Translations under genes and position numbers: made by a program
In this document: piece after piece, positions 25,439 to 39,498 of the stretch
How positions within the stretch are numbered: the stretch's first letter is position 1
How the letters are laid out: the number at the start of each line of letters is the position of its first letter
The notes under the pieces: model-generated
Told to the model about the DNA's origin: nothing
Database searches by the model: none
Seen by the model: only the letters and a program-made list of their open reading frames with translations
NCBI GenBank assembly: GCA_905221605.1
Contig: CAJNDS010002318.1
Span: 246,001 to 310,000 of the forward strand
Direction of reading: 5' to 3'
DNA: 64,000 bases
From: Symbiodinium natans
Lineage: Eukaryota > Sar > Dinophyceae > Suessiales > Symbiodiniaceae

Positions 25439-26999
25439 GTGGAGGTCTCCTTGGGGCCTAGTTTTGGGCCCTTGGGCCTGGGTCTTCGTTGTGGCTGGCT
25501 CCCAGAGGTGCTCCACATCCGCGAGGAGGGGCTTCTGCGCGTTTCGGGTTTAGGGTTGGGGGTTTAGGGTTTAGGGGTTTAGGGTTTAGGGGTTTAGGGG
25601 TTTAGGGTTTAGGGTTTGGGGCTTATGGTTTAGGGGTTTGGGGTTTGGGGTTTAGGGTTAGGGTTTCAGGTTTAGGGGTTGGACTGCTTGCAACCCAAAA
25701 AGAAACCCCCAGCCCCCCAAACCCGCAAAACCCTAAAGCCCCCAAACCCCAAAATCACCAGACCCGCCAAACCCCCACAAAAGCCCATCCAAAACCCAAA
25801 GCCCAAAACCCAAAACCCAAAACCCAAAACCCAAAACCCAAAACCCAAGACCCAAAACCCAAAACCCAAAACCCAAAACCCAAAACCCAAAACCCAACAC
25901 CCAACACCCAAAACCCAACACCCAAAACCCAAAACCCAAGACCCAAAACCCCTCTAAACTCCCCACAGCGTCAGAACTCGCACCCAGCGCACGCCAGGAC
26001 TTGCGGGGCTTCTGGCTGCAGCAGGGCGTATGCGTCGGCGATCGCCTGCTGCATCTCCAGAGCTCATCCGAGGCAGGGCCCTAATTAGGGTTTAGGGTTT
26101 GGGGTTTAGGGTTTAGGGTTTAGGGTTTAGGGTTTAGGGTCCTTAGGGCCTTATAGGCTTCGTAGCTGCGTGAGTACACTTTACACATTTTGGGATACTA
26201 TAATCTCTACCAAAACTAAAGTGTACACTTTTTTTGGGGGCTTATGAACTCAGCAACTAAGTAGGCCTGAATTTGTGGGTTTTGGGGTGTTTGCTGTAGG
26301 GTTCTTAGGGACTCATGGGGGGGGGGGGTCGTCTTGAGGTCGTAGGGCCGTAGGGTTGCGAGTATGGTTGTAGGGGGAGCTGGTTTAGGACTTAGGGTTT
26401 TTGGGTTTAGGGTTTAGGGTTTAGGACGGTCACTCGCAGACATACTGACCCATCGACTCACTGACTCACTGACTCACTGACTCACACGCTCACTCACTCA
26501 TACATCACAGATAGACACCAAGACACAGACACGGAGACACAGAGACACAGAGACACAGAGACACAGAGATGCAGAGACACAGAGACACAGAGACACAGAG
26601 ACACAGAGACACAGAGACACAGAGACACGGAGACACAGATACACAGAGACACGGAGACACAGAGACACCGAGACACGGAGACACAGAGGCACAGACGCAA
26701 GTTCAGTCACAGATTCGACCCGTGCTAACGCGACACTACTCCGCGATCTTAACCCCCTCGACCCTAAACACTGAACCCCAAACCCCAAACCCTCAACCCT
26801 AATCCCTAATAACCCTAATGCCCTAAACCCCTAGGCTGGGGCCAAAGCCTTAACGCCCCTTAAGCCCTACCTGGACCTTCTGCCCCTCGAGGCGGTGAGC
26901 TTGGAGGGTCTTACACCTGCCCACCTTCGACCGAGACTCCTGGAGCGGCCACTGAAGCTCGTCTTCCTGTGCCTTGGAGTTTGGACTTTTTTGTCTTAG
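25439..26999 (+). CDS. PDZ-like domain gene, three exons (partial)
   Basis: PDZ domains bind C-terminal peptides. Exon 25439-25538 (acceptor GGAAG, donor GC) reads [19 protein letters not shown], the GLGL-type carboxylate loop. Exon 25969-26072 (acceptor CCCCACAG, donor GC) reads [18 protein letters not shown], the VGDRLL strand. The exon from 26865 (acceptor TTAAG) reads [20 protein letters not shown] then LVFL, the closing helix and strand. Phases agree at both junctions. In the last exon the frame stops at TAG 26997-26999, unless a donor lies earlier. Upstream exons are not identified. The intron between exons 1 and 2 has G-strand units at its start and a long CCCAAAA array before the acceptor. 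Confidence 0.5.
25787..25951. repeat. Homogeneous CCCAAAA array
   Basis: About 22 copies of the 7-mer variant CCCAAAA, with CCCAACA and CCCAAGA changes, upstream of a PDZ-like exon. Confidence 0.93.
26150..26275. mobile_element. Imperfect inverted-repeat element
   Basis: GTACACTTTA and TAAAGTGTAC form a core inverted pair. Outer arms (TATAGGCTTCGTAGCTGCGTGA against ACTCAGCAACTAAGTAGG) match only partly. MITE-like, no coding. Confidence 0.35.
26516..26694. repeat. Microsatellite, 8-bp unit AGACACAG
   Basis: About 20 units of AGACACAG with AGACACGG variants; spurious ORFs on both strands. Confidence 0.93.
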
Positions 27000-28064
27000 T
27001 GGCCCAGTGGTACCCTTTTACTCTCTTTTTTTGTTTATGGGCTACCCTGTGCCTTGGAGGTTGGACTTTGTTCTGAGTAGCTGAGGAGGTAACCTTTAAA
27101 ACTTGTTGTTTTTTTTGTGGGTTGTGGGTTCCCTTGTAGAGGAACCAACCCCAAAAAAGGGTGCCCTTATTGTAGTATGGTTGCTGGGCTACAAAGTTTG
27201 TCTTAGTAGCTGGATAGGTAACCTGTTACCTTTTGGGGGTATATGTAATCCTACCATGATTGAATGGTTAGTTGTTTTGGCCCAGGGACATCAGCAACTC
27301 GGTTTTCGTTTCCATGTAAGCCCTGGCAGAATGGATTGAGGGGGTTCCTGCCCAAGGAAGCCACCTTTCAGGAAAATACCTCCACAGAGCAACCGTGAGC
27401 TACCCCAAAAACCCGACACCCCAAACCCCACACCCCCAAACCCCCCAACCCCAAACCCTAAACCCTAAACCCTCAACCCTATATCTGGGGAGCTGGGGGG
27501 GGGTTTCGTAGTCAAGAGGGCAGAACCCTCTCCTCAGACCTTGGCATTTTCCTTGTGCCTGCGCAACGAAGCCCCATACCCTTGACCTAAACCCGAAGCC
27601 CGCAGCCCTAAGCCCTAAGCCCTAAACCCTAAAACCACCCCGTTGCGCCTAAGTTCTTTGTTTCCTTTTGCAGGAGGGCATGGGATAGCGAAGGTACTCC
27701 CTAAATCCTATGGGATAGGGAAAGTACTCCCTAAATCTTATGAAGAACTCTAAGAACAGCAAAAAACCAAGGTGCCTGCATGACGAGGGCCCGGCCAAGG
27801 GTTAAGCTCGACACTTGGGATCCGTGTGCAGCGCCGACGGCGCATCCCCGCGATCCTGCGATCCCGCGATCCCGCGATCCTGGCGCCGCGACGCCTTCTC
27901 TGAGACGCAGAAGTGGCAAGCTCTGGCGACTGCCGATCACTGAGTGCTCCCTCCGAGCTGAGGAAGAGCTGCGAAGGCCCTGCGAAGTCACCGGATGACT
28001 GGACCGTGCGCCGACAGTGCCAGGAGGATGCCAGGGCCTCTCCGAAACTTCTCACCAGTTGCAA
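27000..28064. other. Unique sequence with short tandem duplications
   Basis: GTGCCTTGGAG(T/G)TTGGACTTT occurs twice about 75 bp apart near 26970 and 27048. CTATGGGATAG-type units ending in AGTACTCCCTAAATC repeat near 27690. At 27780-28040 a GC-rich block with GATCC(T/C)GC repeats is open on both strands, so no strand could be chosen. A C-rich array lies at about 27420-27480. Confidence 0.4.
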
Positions 28065-29019
28065 TATTTTTAGGGTTTAGGGTTTAGGGTTCCATGGGTT
28101 CCCCTACTATCCCCCTCTATAGTACTTAGGTTCCCCCCCCGTAATGAAGGCTACTTAGGGATATAATGAGGCCTACGGAACTGTTGCCATGTCCCGGAGC
28201 TCGGGTTTAGGGTTTAGGGTTTAGGGTTTAGGGTTTAGGGTTTAGGGTTTAGGGTTTAGGGCTTAGGGATCGCAGCTGGCGGAAACCTGCCAGCTCCGGC
28301 TGGGGGGACCGAAGCAAAACTGTCGGGAAAGAGCCCAGGATCTCTGCAGAGAGTTGCTGAAAAGAGTACTCAATATTGGGGTTTAGGGTTTAGTGTTTAG
28401 GGTTTAGGGTTTAGGGTTAGGGTTTAGGGTTCAGGGTTTAGGGTTTAGGGTTTAGGGAGACACCTATCAAAAGACTCTAACCCTTGTTATGCAGAGAGTT
28501 GCAGTTCAGAAGTTCAGTTTCTACAGGCTTTCATGCAATTTGATGCGATGATCGCTCTTCACCCCCCAATCTTGCATCTTCTCCCCTTCCTCATCCTCTT
28601 GCTGCAAGCATGGTACCCCAAACCCCAAACCCCAAACCCCAAACCCCAAACCCCAAACCCCAAACCCCAAACCCCAAACCCCAAACCCCAAACCCCAAAC
28701 CCCAAACCCCAAACCCCAAACCCTAAACCCTAAACCCTAAACCCTAAACCCTAAGCCCTAAACCCTAAACCCTAAACGTTCCTCCGCAGAGTATGGCTTG
28801 GATTCACAAGGGCCTGCAAGGGATGTGTTTCACAGAATGAATCCCTTGCTGCTCGCTCGCGTGCCTAGCAGCGGATAGGCGGGGGGGGGGCGCGAGAAGA
28901 ATGCTGTGTCTGTCTGAGTTCTTGGCCGCACGTGAACTTTGAGGGTTTGGGGTCTAGGGTTTGGGGTTTAGGGTTTAGGGTTTAGGGCCGGAAGCCATGG
29001 GAGCCCCTGTTTCTGCCAG
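28065..29019. repeat. Telomere-like arrays, G-strand then C-strand
   Basis: G-strand blocks lie at about 28065-28092, 28204-28262, 28378-28458 and 28943-28988. The block at 28616-28722 is a homogeneous CCCCAAA variant followed by CCCTAAA units to 28778. A possible exon start lies after CTCCGCAG (28793) but is not supported further. Confidence 0.85.
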
Positions 29020-32640
<3,621 letters not shown>

Positions 32641-34158
32641 AGGGTCTTGCGGGGTTATTATAGGATAAATATACAGGGACCACAAGCAAATAATTACTTT
32701 TAGTAACTATTCCGACCCTATAGTAGATGCCACTCAAGCCTCAAATTCACGGTGGTTTAAGGGTTTTTTGTAGGTGTAAGGGGGTGTCAGGGCAGGCATT
32801 CCCCAAATTGAAGCCATGACCCATAGGCCAGAGGTAAGGGAACATCGGCCGCTTTGTGCCCCGAAACTCAGTAGCCATCCGAAGCACCGTCGACACATGA
32901 ATGTACCCCAAAACCCTAAACCTGGCGTGATTGGAGGTTTAGGGTTTAGGGTTTAGGGTTTAGGGTTTAGGGTTTAGGGTTTAGGTTGAAGGGGGTTTGC
33001 TGAGAGGCCCATCCAGAACTTCGCCCCCGCCTTCCCGGTTTATTATGGGTTCTTGTAACCCCAAACCCCAAAGCCCGCAAACTTAAACCCTAAACCCTAA
33101 ACTGGCCCTAAACCCTGAACCCTAAACTCTGAACCCTAAACCCTGAACCCTAAACCCTAAACCTTACACCCTAAACCCGAAACCCTAAACCCCAAACCGC
33201 TTAAGCCCGGAGCCCTCACTGAATGAGTGATGTTTGGTGTTCTGCGAGGGGGGAGGGGGGGAGGGGGGAAAAGGCTGAGTAGCTGGCCCGGCTCGTAGAG
33301 ATGAAGAGCTAGGCCCACCCCACCCTTTGGAGGACATGAGGCTGAGGGTTTAGGGTGTAGGGTTTGGGGTTTAGGGTTTAGGGTTTAGGGTTCAGGGGTT
33401 AGGGTTTAGGGTTTAGGGTTTAAGGTTTGGGGGCAAGGGAGTTTAGGTTTTAGGGTTTAGGGTTTAGGGTGTAGGGTTTAGGGGTTCTAGGGCTTGGGGT
33501 TCGAATGTGAAAGGGCCTCAGGGTGTAGAGTTTAGGTAACGGGGCTCCACTCTAAGTGTTGCGGGTTTTTGCGCGTCGGTTGTCGTGCATTGCTTGTGCT
33601 TCAGGGCACCCCCCCCCCTGCCACTCCCCTTTCTTGAACATCTCACAACATTTGTTTGTGGGTTGAAGTGACACGACACCCTAACCCTAGACCCTGAGCA
33701 CCAATTGAGGTGGCAGAGGGGCAGTCTATGCCTTGAAGCAACTTTCATACTTTGGGATGTTCCCTCTTATACTGAGTAGGGATTATAAGAGGCGGTTACG
33801 AGAATCCCGAACAAGGACTGTCAGTATAAGGGGGAACATCTGGGGCCAGGCTGAAGGTTGAGGGTGTAGGGGTTTAGGGGCTTAGGGTTCAGGGGTTTTG
33901 GATTTCGGGTCGAGTCCGACCCTAAATCCTGAAGCCTGGCCTGCCCATACTGCGTACTCGACTTGTGAAGGGCTCAGGGTTGATGGTGCGGAGTGCTTTG
34001 CTCCATCTGCTGCCAAAAATCATCGACCCTAAGCCCTAAACCCTAAACCCTAAAATCTGAACCCTAAACCCTAAACCCTAAACCCTAAACCCTAAACCCT
34101 AAACCCTAAACCCCAAAATCCTAAGACCCTAAACCCTCAACCCTAACACTGAGTGCAG
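32641..34158. repeat. Degenerate arrays and unique spacers
   Basis: G-strand arrays at about 32935-32990 and 33343-33480, C-strand at 33070-33200 and 34028-34115. The unique spacers hold no convincing exon. A family A hairpin is at 33754-33840. Confidence 0.8.
33754..33840. mobile_element. MITE-like inverted-repeat element, family A copy 3
   Basis: Arms GGGATGTTCCCTCTTATACT and AGTATAAGGGGGAACATC pair with few mismatches; 87 bp in all. Confidence 0.7.
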
Positions 34159-34230
34159 GCCTTCCTCGACAAGTTCCCCTCGCGTGAGGTGTGCGGTGAG
34201 GCCATCCACGACACCATCATGGAGGCGGCG
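34159..34230 (+). CDS. Candidate exon, unknown helical protein
   Basis: Acceptor GAGTGCAG, open FLDKFPSREVCGEAIHDTIM, possible GA donor near 34231. It resembles the exon at 37898 (both have an I-x-D-x-I helix), so the two may belong to one gene. Confidence 0.35.
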
Positions 34231-34970
34231 GATGACTCCTCGAATCCCTAAACCTCTATCCCTAAACCCGAAACGCTAAACCCGAAACCCTAAACCCTCA
34301 ACCCTAATCCCGAAACACTAAGCCCCCGCGAAAGCAACCCCCTGAACACCCCCAAAACACCCCCCTTAACCCCCCTACCCCTTAAACCCAAACCGCGAAC
34401 CCCCTCCCTCCCCCCCCCACCCCCCTCCCCCGCACTACCCCCCTTCCCTCCCCCTCCCCTTCTGAAAGGAAGCGCCAAGCCTCCAGCCGCTATTCAAGAC
34501 CCCCAGGCTGGATTAGAGACAGGTTGCGAAGACACCTTGCAAGGGGGTTTTAGGGGTTGAGGGTTTAGGGTTCAGGGGTTTAGGGTTCAGGGGTTAGGGT
34601 TTGAGGGTTTACTTTGGGTTCTCAGGAGGCTTAGGATTTGGGAGTTTTGTTAGGGTTTCGGGGTTTCGGATGGGGTCTTGGGATTTCAGGACTTGATGCT
34701 CTCTCGGCTTAAGAGTAGGTTTGGGGCTGGGTATGGTGCTGTTTTTCTGGGGCTGTCGGAGCTGGCTTTACGAATCGTCTTGGCGCGTTCGGGCCTTGCA
34801 GTCGAGGTTGTGTGCCTTGGGGTTGGCGTCCGGATCCATAAGCCTCAGCCCTGGAACCTCCAACCCGAAACCCTGAACACCCTAGGAGTTAATATACAGG
34901 TCGGAATACTTACAAAGAATACTCCGTATGGCCCCTTTGTACTTCTACTATAATCTACCCATTGCTTAAG

Positions 34971-35080
34971 AACCCCCCCTCCCTCCAAAAACACAAAAAA
35001 ACAATAAATAAATTAACTCCCTTATCAGGGTAATATAGGGATTATATTTTTTGTGTTTTTAAATAAATTCTTAAGCAAAT
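34971..35080. mobile_element. AT-rich hairpin element
   Basis: TTGCTTAAGAA is mirrored by TTCTTAAGCAA. Inside, AAAAACACAAAAAA pairs with TTTTTTGTGTTTTT. Non-coding, clearly more AT-rich than its surroundings. Confidence 0.5.
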
Positions 35081-35159
35081 AGTAGTCATAACCCCCCCCC
35101 CCATTCTTCAGGCCCCTATGTTAGCCAGATTTCCAAGCTCCGCTCCGATTTAGGGAGTT

Positions 35160-35805
35160 CAGGGTTTAGGGTTTAGGGTTTAGGGTTCAGGGTTTAGGGT
35201 TCAGGGTTTAGGGTTTAGGGTTTAGGGTTTAGGGTTTAGGGTTTAGGGTTTAGGGCTTAGGGTTTAGGGTTCAGGGTTCAGGGTGCCCAGATTCCCAAAT
35301 CCCCTACGAAGAACCACGAAGGGGCCCCTATGCCAGGCCCGAGACCAAAGCCCCTCTTAAACCCCTACAGCCCCAAACCCTGAATCCTCTCTCCAAACCC
35401 TGAACCCTAAACCCTAAACCCTAAATCTTAAACTCTGAACCCTGAACCCTTTACCCTAAACCCTAAACCCTACACCCTCAACCCGGGTTTAGGGTTTCGG
35501 GTTTAGGGTTTAGGGTTGAGGGTTTAGAGTTCGGGGGGTTTAGAGTTTGGGGCTTCGCAGGCCTTGGTTTTAACAACAGCAGGCAGTGCACGGCATTGGC
35601 ATCTTCTACTTTCCGTAGCCTAGGCCCTAAACCCTCAGCCCTATAAAACCTCAGCCGATTCCGCCAAGAAGCGATTTTGCCTGCCTAAACATAGCCCTAA
35701 GCCTTGAGCCCTAAGCCTTAAACCCTAAACCATAGCCTTAAACCTTACACCCTACACCTCCCTAGCGCCCAAACCCTCGACCCCAAGCCTCGAATTCCCT
35801 GGCAG
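35160..35805. repeat. G-strand then mixed arrays
   Basis: TTTAGGG/TTCAGGG units at 35166-35282, C-strand units at 35395-35485, short G-strand at 35485-35550. Confidence 0.8.
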
Positions 35806-35872
35806 GTCTGTGTTTGGCCTGCGGTTCATCATAAGTGTAACAAACTTGATGGCCGAATGCGACAAGCCGGAG
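35806..35872 (+). CDS. Candidate exon, hydrophobic segment
   Basis: Acceptor CCCTGGCAG and donor GAG|GTACTG enclose an open block reading SVFGLRFIISVTNLMAECDK. Product unknown. Confidence 0.4.
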
Positions 35873-35959
35873 GTACTGAAGAGGCCAGTGTAGGGGTTCA
35901 GGGCTTTTCGGTTAGGGTTTGCCCAGGTCCCTAAAGCCTCCGCAGAACCCAAAACCACA

Positions 35960-37040
35960 ACTTTTACGGTGAAGGGTGCGTCACCGGGTGCCTGTGTGGC
36001 TACTGTGGGCTTTCACATGCTTTGCAAGCCCCAAGGCAGTAACGTGTTCAATTTTCTTGCACCTTTGCGCTTGCCAACATGGACAGTACACAAAAGTTCA
36101 AGGGGAAGATTCAACCCACACAAAGGCCCACACAACAAACACCCCTTATCGAGAGCTCGAAAGAGGCAGCAAAGAGCCTGTTCAGCAAAAGGCAAACCAA
36201 AACAACAGAACAAAAACTCCGGTCACAACTTTCGGAAAAAAACAGCCGAAAACCTGCCCAAACCTCCGCACACGAACCCCGTGCAAAAAGACAAGAACCG
36301 CCCAATACCCTGTGAAAACCCTGTCAACCCCCCTCCGCCCCCCCTCCCCCCCATCCGAAGCCCACCCAGGAAACTATACAATTTCGATCACTAACAAGGC
36401 ACCAAGAAACACGGCAAAGCCCCGGAAAGGCACCAAACAGTAGAACAAGCACCACGAGAATAAGAGTAAAGACCAGACAACTAAGAAATCGGGCAAATTT
36501 GAGTTTTCACAACTGGACCATGAGGCATAACCTGCCGCTGGACGCTATTAATCAACTCTCCTTCCCGTAAAATCTTATCCTTGTTCCTTTCCTTCGTTCC
36601 AGAGTAAATGGACTTGCAAGGAAACCGAAGTCATTTAATATCGAGCGAAAGGAAAAAGACAAGGGGAAAAAGAAGAGAAGCCCATCAAAGTACTATTGAA
36701 GGCGAGTGCATTTTTGTCGCTGTCATAATGCAATTTAATGTGAATACGGCCCTTTTAAGAGACTATATTGCGGGGCGCCGTAACCGATAATATTAGTATT
36801 ACCGCAAGTAGAAATCCACCATATTTTTAGGCTTTACAAGGAGCGCGTGAAAGCCCAATACAATTAGAGCTCATTTAAGAGGACTTTGTGGTGTTCACTT
36901 CGTTCACTTATTTCCCATTAAAATATCCCATGAACCTCCCCCAAAAAGCCCCAGTAAAAAAACATATTGCAGGCGCTTCGCTTGCCATTCTACCTACTTT
37001 ACTTTCAACCCATACCTTGAAACTGGAATTGTAGGGTTCT
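35960..37040. other. Unique AT-richer kilobase without recognised gene
   Basis: Base composition differs from the flanks and no telomere-like units occur. Several overlapping frames are open at 35969-36443, none with a domain. It may be an old insertion. Confidence 0.35.
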
Positions 37041-37047
37041 TAAGGAC

Positions 37048-37560
37048 CCTAAACCCTAAACCCTAAACCCTAAACCCTAAACCCTAAACCCTAAACCCTA
37101 AACCCTAAACCCTAAACCCTAAACCCTAAAAGCCTAAACCCTAAACCCTAAAAACCCTACACACCCTACACACCCTACACACCCTACACACCCTACACCC
37201 TACACCCTAAACCCTAAACCCGAAACCCGAAACCCGAAACCGTAAGCCGCAGGTACCTAGGGAGTCTCAGGGCAGCTTAGGAGCCCTAGAGAGTAGTGAG
37301 GAGTATTAGGGAACCTTGGGTTACCCTAAACCCTAAACCCGAAACCCTAAGCCCTAAGCCCTAAGCCCTCAGCCCTAAGCCCGAAGCCCTAAACCCTAAA
37401 CCCTAAACCCGAAACCCGAAACCCTAAACCCTAAACCCTATACGCCCCTTGAACCCCCCATATTTAAGAGCCCTATAATCATGAACACTAGAATGGAAAC
37501 CGCACCCCGGACTCTGCCAACACCCTAGACCCTAGACCCTAAACCCTAAACCCTAAACCC
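37048..37560. repeat. CCCTAAA and CCCTACA arrays
   Basis: A clean array at 37048-37130, CACCCTA units to 37210, then degenerate units at 37320-37440 and 37525-37565. Confidence 0.88.
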
Positions 37561-37575
37561 TCAACCCGGAAACAG

Positions 37576-37646
37576 GCACGTGGAGACGTTGGGGTTCCAG
37601 CATTTGGACGCTGAAGTTACAGTCCCGCGAGTCGCTTGGCTACAGG
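37576..37646 (+). CDS. Candidate exon, unknown product
   Basis: Acceptor GGAAACAG, open HVETLGFQHLDAEVTVPRVA, ending CTACAGG|GTTTAG where the following G-strand array supplies the donor. A smaller open block follows at about 37713-37751. Confidence 0.4.
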
Positions 37647-37897
37647 GTTTAGGGTTTAGGGTTTAGGGCTTAGGGCTTAGGGCTTAGGGCTCAGGGTTCC
37701 CAGAGGCGCAACAGTAGCAGAGCTGGGGCGTCCTCTATACGGTAAAACCGCGAAGCGTAGGAAGTCCTTTCAAAAACGTAAGCCCTAAGCCCCTAAGGCC
37801 CTAAGCCCCTGGGCCCTTACGCCCCTAAACCCTGAGCTCTAAACCCTAAAACCGAAACCCTAAACCCTAAACCCTAAACCCTCAACCCCCCTCTGAG

Positions 37898-37969
37898 ATC
37901 GACGTCATCCGCGATGCCATCCTCAGCGCCATGGACAGCGAACTGGGAGAGCAGGACTTTGGCAAAGAG
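37898..37969 (+). CDS. Candidate exon, unknown helical acidic protein
   Basis: Acceptor CTCTGAG, open IDVIRDAILSAMDSELGEQD, donor GC after AAAGAG. C-strand array before, G-strand array (38003-38068) after. Confidence 0.45.
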
Positions 37970-38320
37970 GCCCGGGCTTTTTGGGGTCCTTAAGGGAAGG
38001 GGGGTTTAGGGTTTAGGGTTTAGGGTTTAGGGTTTAGGGTTTAGGGTTTAGGGTTTAGGGTTTAGGAAAACCCAAGGTTCCCTTATACTCCCACATTAAT
38101 GGGCTGTTGAGATGAAACTCTCACAAGGGGGGTTGTCAGGTTTTTTTTTGGGTTTTTCGGGTTTAGGGGTTTCGGTGTTTTAGGGCTTTAGGTTTTTTTT
38201 GGGTTAGGGCTTTAGGGTTTAGGGCTTGTGGGGTTTTGGGGTTCAGGGTGTTTAGGCCTTGGGGGTTTGGAGGGGTTCAGGGCCTCGAGTTATGGAGTTG
38301 AACTCCTGGGCAGACTACAA

Positions 38321-38321
<1 letters not shown>

Positions 38322-38371
<50 letters not shown>
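38322..38371 (+). repeat. Poly(G) tract of 50
   Basis: Fifty uninterrupted G after a C at 38321. Length is as given in the sequence and is prone to read error. Confidence 0.9.
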
Positions 38372-38372
<1 letters not shown>

Positions 38373-38588
38373 GGAAGCCTCAATCATTATGAATATCATG
38401 TTGCAGAAACGACTCTGACAGAAACTTCACGAAGTCAAGCCCTGAACGCGAAATTGTATACCTTAAACCCTAAACCCTAAACCTTCACCCTAAACCCTCA
38501 ATCCTAAACCTTAAATCCTGAACGCTGAGGCCCTAAACCCTTCAGGGGCGTCTGAGGATGGAGTTTAGGGTTTAGGGTTGATCGTCAG

Positions 38589-38660
38589 GGTTGACGAGGT
38601 GGAGTTTACGACTTGCGAGTTCTGTGGGCAAGGGGGATCTGTACACAGTGCCAAGAAGCC
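38589..38660 (+). CDS. Candidate exon with a Cys pair
   Basis: Acceptor ATCGTCAG, open VDEVEFTTCEFCGQGGSVHS. The CEFC pair suggests half of a zinc site. The end is uncertain. Confidence 0.3.
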
Positions 38661-38789
38661 TTGGGGCGCATAGGGGGTTGTTGGGGCACAAGAAGACCCC
38701 CAAAACCTAAAACCCAAAAGCCCTGGAACCTATAACCCCAAAGCAGAAGACTCTTTGAAGAGAGAGCGAGAGAGATAGAGTGACTAAAC

Positions 38790-39240
38790 CTAAACCCTAA
38801 ACCCCAAACCCCAAACCCTAATCTCTAAACCCTAAACCCTAAACCCTAAACCCTTAACCCTAAACCCTAAACCCTAAACCCTAAACCCTAAACCCTAAAC
38901 CCTAAACCCTAAACCCTAAACATTTCACCAAACCCTAAACCCCAAACCCCCAACCCCAAACCCTAAACCCTAAACCCTACGCTGTACACCCCACAAGCCC
39001 TGAGTCCTGTTAAGAGAGCAGCGCCCAGGAGTCAAGAAGCCGAAAAGGGTTTCAGGCCCGCTGGGAACCAGCCCTGAGTAGAAGGTTTAGGGTTTAGGGT
39101 TTCGGGTTTAGGAGGGTTTCGGCATTAGGGTTTAAGGGGTTTGGGGTTTGGGGTGTTTGGGGGCTTTGGGGGGTTTAGGGAGGCTTATGGGGGTTTGGGA
39201 GGGCTTACTGGGGTTTAGGGGTTTGTGGTTGCCTTCATGG
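38790..39240. repeat. CCCTAAA array then degenerate G-rich units
   Basis: C-strand units at 38790-38970; TTTAGGG/TTTGGGG units at 39085-39215. Confidence 0.85.
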
Positions 39241-39498
39241 CTTTAGGTTTCGGCACGTCTCAACATTCTCAGGCTTATGGTTTATGAGAGGTGGGAGGAC
39301 ATGGGGATTGAAGCTCGAAAGTGGAGCAAGTAGTCTTGCGCCTTCAAAGGCGTAGTGACGTGATTCCTCGAAGACCCTCCACCCTAAACCCCCCTAAAAG
39401 TCTAGGGCCATTCGTTCCCCTGGGCAGCCGGGCTCCCTTGCAGCTGAGTTGGCTCAAAGTCCTGAGGGCGCCACCTACAAGCTCAACGGGTGGTGCCC

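Noticed and set aside
26516-26694. CRISPR-like periodic repeat
   Set aside because: It is an 8-bp microsatellite without spacers; no cas-like gene and the genome is eukaryotic.
35969-36443. Overlapping 141- and 155-codon ORFs
   Set aside because: Three frames are open together, composition is low-complexity, and no splice or domain support was seen.
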